A stretch of DNA of 64,000 bases, taken from contig CP142452.1 of assembly GCA_038049695.1 (NCBI GenBank), positions 76,454,501-76,518,500 of the forward strand. The letters are read 5' to 3'. Position numbers and translations under genes: made by a program. The notes beneath the pieces are model-generated. The model saw only the letters and a list, made by a program, of their open reading frames with translations, searched no databases and was not told the DNA's origin. Source of the DNA: Cinnamomum chago (lineage: Eukaryota; Streptophyta; Magnoliopsida; Laurales; Lauraceae). This document shows positions 56,631 to 64,000 of this stretch, piece by piece (position 1 is the first letter of the stretch; the number at the start of each line of letters is the position of its first letter).

Positions 56631-58204
56631 ATCGAAGCCGCTTGCTCAAAATGAATCCCCTCTCCTTTTGGATTATCCTAACCACCTTGATTTGTGACAT
56701 TCGATTTTAATGATTTTAAAAAACACATTTTTTTTTTTTTGGATTTTAATTCAACATAAAGTGATTGGATGAGTATCAAAAGTTGGACTTATAGCAACTT
56801 ATAGGGGTATTGTACGTGGGGTAATTCGATTTTTGATGGGCAAAACTGTAGCTAAGAAAGCAGAATGGTTCACCACCTCCCCATGATGGGTATGGCCCCA
56901 AGTGGAACCCAGAGAGCTGTCACTCATATGGTTGTCTCTTTAGGAAAGGGTGGCCCATGCATACATATACATATATGGTCCTAATCGGGTGTGGATTACT
57001 TGCACAAGATACTATATGGGCTATGGCCAGTCTTACCAATATCCTTAAGTGGGCCTACTGATCGAGGACCCTACATACATCTTATAAAGCGCTTTTTTAT
57101 AGACTTTGTCTATTTAAATTTATATGATCCTGATGGAAGATCAAAATGAACAAGATTTGAATTCTTAGATTATTAATTTTGATATTCCATCATGTGGACC
57201 ATATTTAAATGGACAATATTCTAAAAGATCATGTGATTGGATGCATATGTAGGACCGTACCTCAGTGGGCTCCCTATAATAATTTGTTGAAACTAAAGGT
57301 CCAGACAATCATTTTATTTTTCAAATCCTTACTATCCTAGGAAAAAGTGCCCTATATACCTACTGATTGCAAAGGCTTTGATCTTGACCAATACAGCATT
57401 CCAAACTGTGTTCTAAAACCATGCTCCTGACAAAGCCCATACCAAGTGCAACCATTTTGAACGTGGACACCTGTTCTTTTCTTTCTATTTTATTCCACTT
57501 ATTTCATCTGAATCATCTGAATGAAGGCCACGTTTTGGATGGTTAGGATCAAACCGCTGTGGGCCTCTAATGACCATTGGCCCCTGTTGTTCATGCTACT
57601 GCATAGGCAGAGGAATGAGGATGCTCTGAGGAGAAACTTTATAACCCATCTCGTGGGCCTCGCATGCATGTCATCATCAGAGGGGTAAAACATCAACATG
57701 TGGATGGGGGACGTAAGATATTGTCTGGTCATAAGTTATTAGCCCTTCATTGTGGGACCTCTTGTAATAAAATAAACCTTTTATAATGACTATTAGGGCC
57801 TGTTTGACTGTTTTTCATTTTAATAAAATACATATAAATTAAATACATAGGATTGGGACAATTTATGGCACGAGTGGTTAAAAGTTAAAGACAAAAGATA
57901 AATATCCAAAAAAACCTATCAAATAATTTCCTCTTTTATAGAAATTGGGAAGATGGGAAATAAGTTCCCAATCATCACCTAGTAATTCAATAATACTTAT
58001 GAGTTATGACAGTCAAGATCTCATCTACATCTCTGTTTTTTTCTCCTTTCCTATACTCCTTATCCTTCAAACTTCACCTCTTTAAAAATCCTTTTAGCTC
58101 ATTCGACGTTGAATCTGAATGCTTCCAATTTCTATGTAATCTAATATAAACAAAAGGGTCCTTCTTGGTTCGAGCCAAATTGTTTTTTTCTTAATATGAA
58201 GAAA

Positions 58205-58245
<41 letters not shown>

Positions 58246-61200
58246 GCATGCCCCATTTGGAAAAAGGAGATTCTTTAACATTGGTAGTGTAGTGGCAACC
58301 CCCACCAATGTGTATGGAATTTGTGATACTAAAATTTCCTCCACGAACATGGATCTAGTAGGAGAGAGACAGGGAGAGGGCGGGCAAAGGTCGGAGGTGG
58401 GAGTCGAGAGAGCTGGCCAAGCAGAGAGAGGGAAGGAGAGGGGTATTTTGAAAAAGTCCTGGACGAATCCACGAGGGGTCCCATGAATGGACGTGCAGGG
58501 AGCAACAAGGGAGGTACAAATAGCAGCTCCCTAAAACTCAAAATTAGTCATTACTCTTATTTTCATGATACTGATTGGGTATAAAACAAAGGAACATCAA
58601 TTCCTTCCACCCAAGCAATTTTACTACACCCCAGATGCAGATAGCTATCCAGACATAAACTTTTAAAGGTAGAGGAAGAGAAGGAAGAAAGTGCTAGAGG
58701 TGTAGAGATGGAAGAAATAAGATGGGTACGTGCCTATTTTGCTGGTGGAGATTATGGATATGGATGGAGGAGCTGTGGTCGCCGGCCCAAGCTGTGGAAC
58801 GAGGAGAAGATGAAAGGGTGTTTTGGGCCAGGGTCTTGATCAGGGTTTGTGTTTGGGACTCTTTCTATTTGTGAAGAGACCCCTGTCTTATCCTCTTATT
58901 GTGCTATAAAAAGGAGGAGGTGACGGCATTGGGTGGCACAGCGGAATCGATGACCTGCAATTGACACATGAACAAACACACAAATCCACATAATCAAGAA
59001 GATGAAGGCAATCATATACGTGGTTCGGTAAAACCGCTTATATTTATGGGAAAAGATCACATCAATTCCTCTATCTATTATGTAATTCTTTGTGCTCAGG
59101 GTAAGGGCTGCACATACAACAAAATATATAACATGGCTGAAAGACCAAATTGCCATCAAATCCTAGATGGCTAACTCATATATTAATCTGATTAACCCTG
59201 GAATATAAGACAAACCCAGTATACTGTAAATCTATCAAAAGGGTCAGGTTGCAATGAGTCCTTAACCCACCCTAGTATATGCGGGCCGAGTATAAGTCAA
59301 CCAAAATCCCTTGGCATCTTAGGCATGCTTACAATACCTTGGCCTTTACGTTACCGTTTAAGGAGGGCGAGGGCCAGGGAGAGGCTAGGGTAAAAGGAAC
59401 GAAAGAACTTAATTAAATCCAAAAACACCATTGGTCCGAGATCAAATTGACTAAATAAATATTCACCTAAGAAAAGGGGATAAAAGTTGATGATACTCTA
59501 TATTGTCTTTTCCTATATTCCCTTGTTTTGTGCATAGACCCTCAAAAACCTCTGATGAGTATAGTGCCCAAGAAGGTTCCAATTGGCACAATTTAATAAA
59601 GCCCATCTGCCTCTGGTGTGCGTGGATCCACCCTACTATGATGTGTATCTAAGCTTGTATTCGAGTTTAAAACACCAAATCCAGAGGCTGGAAATAGGTT
59701 CCCCATTGCGAAATAGATTAGGGGCGGTTCTTTAGACCCAACCTCAAGAATCAAAACCATTTATTAGAACCCTCTCCTCGTCAAATAGCGAAGGCTTTTT
59801 AATACACCATTGAATAGTATAGATGCGGAAAAAAGATGTCATTGAGCGCCTCATATATCTTGTTGGATTTCTGCAAAAAGGGATGAAAAACTTGACAGAT
59901 CATTGTATGTTCTTACTCGTTTTCGATCCAATGGGCCTTCCGTTAATTCAAAGGGGGTAAAGGAGAAAAGTAGACCTTACATTGTAGGTTCGGAGGGGTT
60001 ACGGTAGATTATAATACTGCAGTAAATGACATAGGGATATATTTCATATAACTAGTAAAAGAGCTGAATATTAGTTTAATGTTCATAACAGGAAACAAAA
60101 GAGTAACCCTTTAGGGCCCAAATCTGGACTAAAATCTGAAGTTGGAATAGAGCACAATACAATATAATTAATAATTGCATTTAGATTATATATATATATA
60201 TATATTATATTTAATAGAGAACTGGAATAGGGCACAATACAATACAATAATGGCGTAGCGGAAGCATGAAAAGAAACGGACGAAGGAAGAAGATCTCCGT
60301 CTTCAACCTAATATCAACACCTTGACTCCACAAGGAAGAGATAGGAAAACCCTAAATGAAACCGCAATTCGTATTATTCCTTAAAAGAAGCATTACATTA
60401 CTTTTATAGTCCCAAAACCCTAAATTACATGAAATAACAAACTTACTAAAAATCGTGAAAAAATAAAAAATTTACATCAAAGCCTCTTAACCATCCCTAA
60501 ATAACTTTCTACCTTCTAAAAAGACTCAAGCTCAAACGGACTAAAAAAAATCCCCCTAAAATATGAAAAAAAAAACCCTTACTGTAAATAGTAACTTTTA
60601 CACAAAAACTGCGTTTTGACCTTCAAAAGAGTATAATTTGGCCTTCGATGACTCCAACCGCCAATTGCAGTTGTCGAGCACGTCGTCGATAACTTCAAAA
60701 CACATGGTTATGGGGCCCGTAACGATATTCGGATCAAAAGTTATGGTCGTTTGAAGTCGACATTATAGATTTAACATTCCGTCTTGACTTCTTCCCATCT
60801 TCTTGTTCTAGAAGTGTTTCTGCGATTTGTTCTACATCAGTTAGGTTAAGCTCTATCTCGGCTCTCAAGGTCTCGGGCTTTTCAAAATTGGGCCCTACCC
60901 TACCCTCAAGCTTGAGATCAAGAAGAAAAGCAATCATCTTTGCGGGTTTTGGCGGGCGTGGTTGGACCCCCTTATCAAAGGTCCAAATTGACAGCCCTAG
61001 TGATAAGGGAGTAACACAGAGAATTCAAATTCTAGTGTCCGGGCCCCTCGAAATAAACATCACATTGGAAGGACTTGAGTTTTACTAGTTCAGATTTAAA
61101 TAATAATAATATTTTATTATTATTATTATTATGGCTTCGACCATTCAGATATGTAATACCTAAGATTTAACAAGGTGATAGATTGACAAAGGGTTGGATT

Positions 61201-61411
61201 TGACCTTGTGCCCAGAAAACCGCTCCCATACCCACCGCTAATCGGGTCAGGTTGTCTCCTATTTGAAATGAACCATTGCTATCCCTATTACACAGGTCCA
61301 AACATGCACCCCCACCATCAATGATGACGGGGAATGCTTTTCCACTGTGCCAAGCATTCCACACCGTCCATCCTTCACGAATCAAGACTGTTATTTGGAT
61401 AATACTAAAGG
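56631..61411. other. Long non-coding stretch
   Basis: No gene recognised on either strand. It holds a (CT)n run at 58207-58243 and a possible half-MITE starting GGGCCTGTTTGACTG near 57797. LTR-like text near 59020 (GTGGTTCGGTAAAACCGC) and 60240-60780 hints at decayed copia elements. There is also a (TA)n run near 60188 flanked by two copies of GCACAATACAATA. A frame at 60734-60937 (minus) has protein-like composition but no recognised family. Confidence 0.45.
58207..58243. repeat. (CT)n microsatellite
   Basis: Perfect CT run of about 37 bp. Confidence 0.95.
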
Positions 61412-61563
61412 TCATGGATGGTAACTCAACTGTAGATCAGCTGGTTAGGGAGTTAGAACACAAGTGTGTGAGTGGACCCTCAACTGTGCTGGTTGGGGAG
61501 TTGGGACACAAGTGTGTGAGTGGAGTGCCTGAGTTCAAATCCTGATTGGCCAAAAAAAAAAAA
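61412..61563 (+). mobile_element. tRNA-type SINE with internal duplication
   Basis: Contains GAGTTCAAATCC, a good RNA polymerase III B box, an A-box-like AGCTGGTTAGGGAG upstream, and an A-rich 3' end. The part with CTGGTTAGGGAGTTAGAACA is repeated 48 bp later as CTGGTTGGGGAGTTGGGACA, so the head is duplicated. The TSD is not clear. Confidence 0.62.
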
Positions 61564-62259
61564 GACCTTAAAAAAAAAAAGAAAACATGGCCATCTCATA
61601 ATCAAAATCCTAGGCCAGAGTCTGCTTTGGTTCATCATCAATCATGATATCATCAACGCTGGCACACAACTAAGAATAGAAGCTTGCGCAATGAAGTCAC
61701 TCTTGTTCAAGATTCATGGCATGAAGATGCCCTGTGCATTTATCCTCTAGTCATGGATCATCACTTAACTCAAGGTGTCTGCAGTTTGTCCGCTCATGCA
61801 GATATTCTAAAATGTTCTACAGAGATTAGGCAATTCCTTTAATAAAACCCACATTTGAATATTAGCAATGGAATGGATCTTTTTTCCCCCGTCTGATGGA
61901 AATTAGATGAAACAGAGGAATCACAAAAACCAAACAGATTACCATAGCAGAAAGACAGACCCAGACCCAGAGACAGCATACAGCCTCTAGTTTTAAGCTA
62001 GGATCCATACTGAGTGACAGTTACAAGGGCACACCCAGACCCAGAGACAGCATACAGCCTCTAGTTTTAAGCTAGGATCCATACTGAGTGACAGTTACAA
62101 GGGCACAGTTATCAACTTACTAAGCTGCATCATTGCAGCCAAATCTTGCATTTATCAGTTGGCCAACTAATCAGATAAACTGTCTTGAACAATGAAGAAG
62201 CTCACATTCTTAGAAGCACAATGAGAAAAAAAAGTACAAAAACTATCAGATTTCAAACA
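61564..62259. other. 3' flank of the HSP70 exon 2 copy
   Basis: Downstream of the minus-strand HSP70 stop codon; the proximal part should be its 3' UTR. It holds a perfect 74-bp tandem duplication (61959-62106). No other gene seen. Confidence 0.5.
61959..62106. repeat. Perfect 74-bp tandem duplication
   Basis: 61959-62032 and 62033-62106 appear identical (both run from ACCCAGACCCAGAGACAGCA to ACAAGGGCAC). They lie 150-300 bp past the HSP70 stop codon, probably in its 3' UTR. Identity suggests a very recent event or an assembly stutter. Confidence 0.92.
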
Positions 62260-63902
62260 TCATTCAAGAGGGATATTGGAAATGATAGCATCGCAGAGGA
62301 TCTCCAACTCTCTTTTTTCATGAAGAAGCTCATCAGCATCTGCAAGCTCATTGTCGTCTAACCATTCATTCATCTGTTTGATGGCATCCTCTATCCTCAT
62401 CTTGTCCACAGTGGACAACTTAGAACCAATCTTATCACCATTGATAGACTTCCTCATTTCATAGGCGTAGTCCTCCAGAGCATTCCTGGCCTGCACTTTC
62501 TGCTTGAATTGCTGATCCTCCGACTTGTACTTTTCTGCATCCTGGAGCATCCTCTCAATTTCCTGTTGGCTTAGACTATGCCCATCGGTGCTGATAGTTA
62601 TCTCACTCTTCTTCCCTGTCATTTTATGCACCGCAGAGACAGTCAGGATACCATTGACGTCAATTTCGAAGCAAATATTGACAGGTTCACCTTTAGGAGC
62701 AGGAGGGATGCCGAAAAACTTGAATCTTCCCAACAGGTTGTTGTCCTTTGATCTTGTTCTTTCGCCTTGGTAGACCAAAATATCCATGGAGGGTTGGTTA
62801 TCTATACCTGTAACGAAATTTTTATCCATCTCGGTGGGAATCGATGTATTCCTTGGAATCACAATTGTCATCTGTTCTCCTTTGGTCTCCACCCCAAGTG
62901 AGAGGGGTGTGACATCCACTATCACCATATCCTTCACCTTCTTATTGCCCATACCGCTCAATTTGGCAGCCTGTACAGCAGCACCATAGGCAACTGCCTC
63001 ATCAGGGTTGATGCTCTTGCAAAGCTCCTTTCCATTGAAGAAGTCCTGCAGTAATCTTTGAACTTTGGGAATCCTGGTTGACCCGCCCACAAGGACAACA
63101 TCGTGAATAGAGCTCTTATCCATCTTGGCATCCTTCAAGCAGTTTTCAACAAGATCCAAGCAATTTCTGAAGAGATCCATGTTCAGCTCCTCAAACCTGG
63201 CACGAGTTAAAATTGAGTAAAAGTCGATTCCCTCATACAAACAGTCAATTCCAATAGTGGTCTGGGCCATGGATGAGAGGGTCCTCTTTGCCCTTTCACA
63301 TGATGTCCTCAATCTTCTTATGGCTCTTGGGTTTCCACTGATATCCTTCTTATGCTTCCTCTTGAATTCCCGAATTAAGTGGTTCGCTAGACGATTGTCA
63401 AAGTCCTCCCCACCAAGGTGGGTGTCGCCTGCAATCGCCTTCACCTCCAACTTACCTTCCTTGATAGTGAGAACAGAAATATCAAATGTACCGCCACCAA
63501 GGTCAAAAATGAGAACATTCTTCTCAACAGCGCTGCCGGCATTCCTTTCCAGGTCATAGGCAATGGCAGCAGCGGTGGGCTCATTGATGATACGCATAAC
63601 ATTGAGCCCTGCAATGAGGCCGGCGTCCTTGGTAGACTGGCGTTGTGCATCATTGAAGTAAGCAGGGACTGTGATCACAGCATTCTTCACTTCATAGCCC
63701 AGGTAGTCCTCTGCAATCTCTCGCATCTTATTGAGGACCATGGACGAGATCTCTTCTGCAGCAAACTGTTTTTCCTCGCCCTTGTATTCAACGATGATCA
63801 TGGGCTTATTATCTGAACCAGCAATGACTTTGAAGGGCCACAGTTCTATATCATTTTGTACGAAGATGTCATCAAATCTCCTACCTATCAATCGCTTCAC
63901 AT
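62260..63902 (-). CDS. HSP70 (cytosolic type) exon 2, C-terminally short
   Basis: Begins after the acceptor TTTGGCTTTAG (AG at 63904-63903) with AT, which completes a split GAT codon, then VKRLIGRR. It encodes 546 further residues to the stop at 62260. ATPase-domain signatures: [12 protein letters not shown] (about 63510-63475) and [14 protein letters not shown] (about 63100-63060). The linker-like [11 protein letters not shown] and the peptide-binding domain ([18 protein letters not shown]) follow, then the helical lid. The frame is intact. It stops at [11 protein letters not shown], about 30 residues short of normal; the usual GGMP-rich tail and EEVD, which dock TPR co-chaperones such as HOP and CHIP, are absent. 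Exon 1 must lie beyond 64000. The exon 1 at 12.6 kb is phase-compatible but downstream on this strand. Likely a cytosolic ATP-driven chaperone of unusual C-terminus. Confidence 0.92.
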
Positions 63903-64000
63903 CTAAAGCCAAAGATAAAGGGAATCAATTTCATAATTAGCTAAGACAATGCCAAAAAGAAGATAAATATTAAAACCAGCAAAAAAAGGTTACATATTTA
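63903..64000 (-). other. Intron of HSP70 (3' part)
   Basis: T-rich on the minus strand, with the acceptor ending at 63903. The rest of the intron and exon 1 lie to the right of the window. Confidence 0.75.

Noticed and set aside
58890-60780. A copia LTR or solo LTR
   Set aside because: Some typical words are present, but no paired ends, TSD or primer site could be defined.
12554-63902. Joining the two HSP70 exons into one gene with a 50-kb intron
   Set aside because: On the minus strand transcription runs from high to low coordinates, so the exon at 62-64 kb would come before exon 1. The order is impossible for one linear gene.
62525-63940. Plus-strand frames over HSP70 exon 2
   Set aside because: They are complements of the clearly coding HSP70 strand and have no family motifs.

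Overview
This window is nuclear plant DNA, most likely from an angiosperm with a repeat-rich genome. It holds plant-only transposon lineages: a Tat-type Ty3/gypsy element with a second RNase H, a complete CACTA element with Tnp2 and Transposase_24 genes, and plant RTE and L1 relics. It also holds a cytosolic-type HSP70 gene interrupted by a phase-1 intron at the VFD/xKRLIGRR junction. No bacterial or organellar signal was seen and I cannot name the species. Almost everything between the two HSP70 pieces is transposon, and most element boundaries can be fixed by terminal repeats plus target-site duplications (TSDs).

Layout. 1-10187: Tat-lineage gypsy element (gag-pol running off the left edge, a 49-bp minisatellite with 245-bp higher-order units, an antisense extra gene with two in-phase candidate introns, and the 3' LTR). 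12554-12773 (minus): HSP70 exon 1 with a good donor site. 14.6-22.4 kb: old copia and L1 relics; an RTE LINE inserted into the L1 tail (12-bp TSD); a 3.7-kb solo LTR inserted into the RTE (5-bp TSD) and carrying a 27-bp minisatellite. 22468-42129: a complete 19.7-kb CACTA transposon (CACTA termini, 3-bp TSD, subterminal GCGACGC repeats). It carries a four-exon Tnp2 transposase, a six-exon Transposase_24 gene, and about 9 kb of interior DNA that includes a fragment resembling the host RCC1/PH/FYVE (PRAF-type) gene.

42-62 kb has no recognisable gene. It is a graveyard of small non-autonomous elements (two related Harbinger-like MITEs, a 312-bp TRIM retrotransposon, a 1.06-kb Mutator-like foldback hairpin, a hAT element, a tRNA-type SINE) spread over a degenerate local segmental duplication. 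62260-63902 (minus): HSP70 exon 2, encoding everything from the intron to the stop but lacking the usual C-terminal tail with EEVD.

The two HSP70 exons are on the same strand but in the wrong order to belong to one gene: exon 2 lies upstream of exon 1. The simplest reading is two tandem HSP70 copies, each cut by a window edge, separated by about 50 kb of nested transposons. The CACTA genes plausibly work together, with Tnp2 as the transposase and the second protein as a DNA-binding or accessory factor acting on the subterminal repeats. The most unusual objects are the GC-rich 24-bp motif array at the centre of the long foldback element, the host-gene capture in the CACTA element, and the reversed HSP70 exon order.
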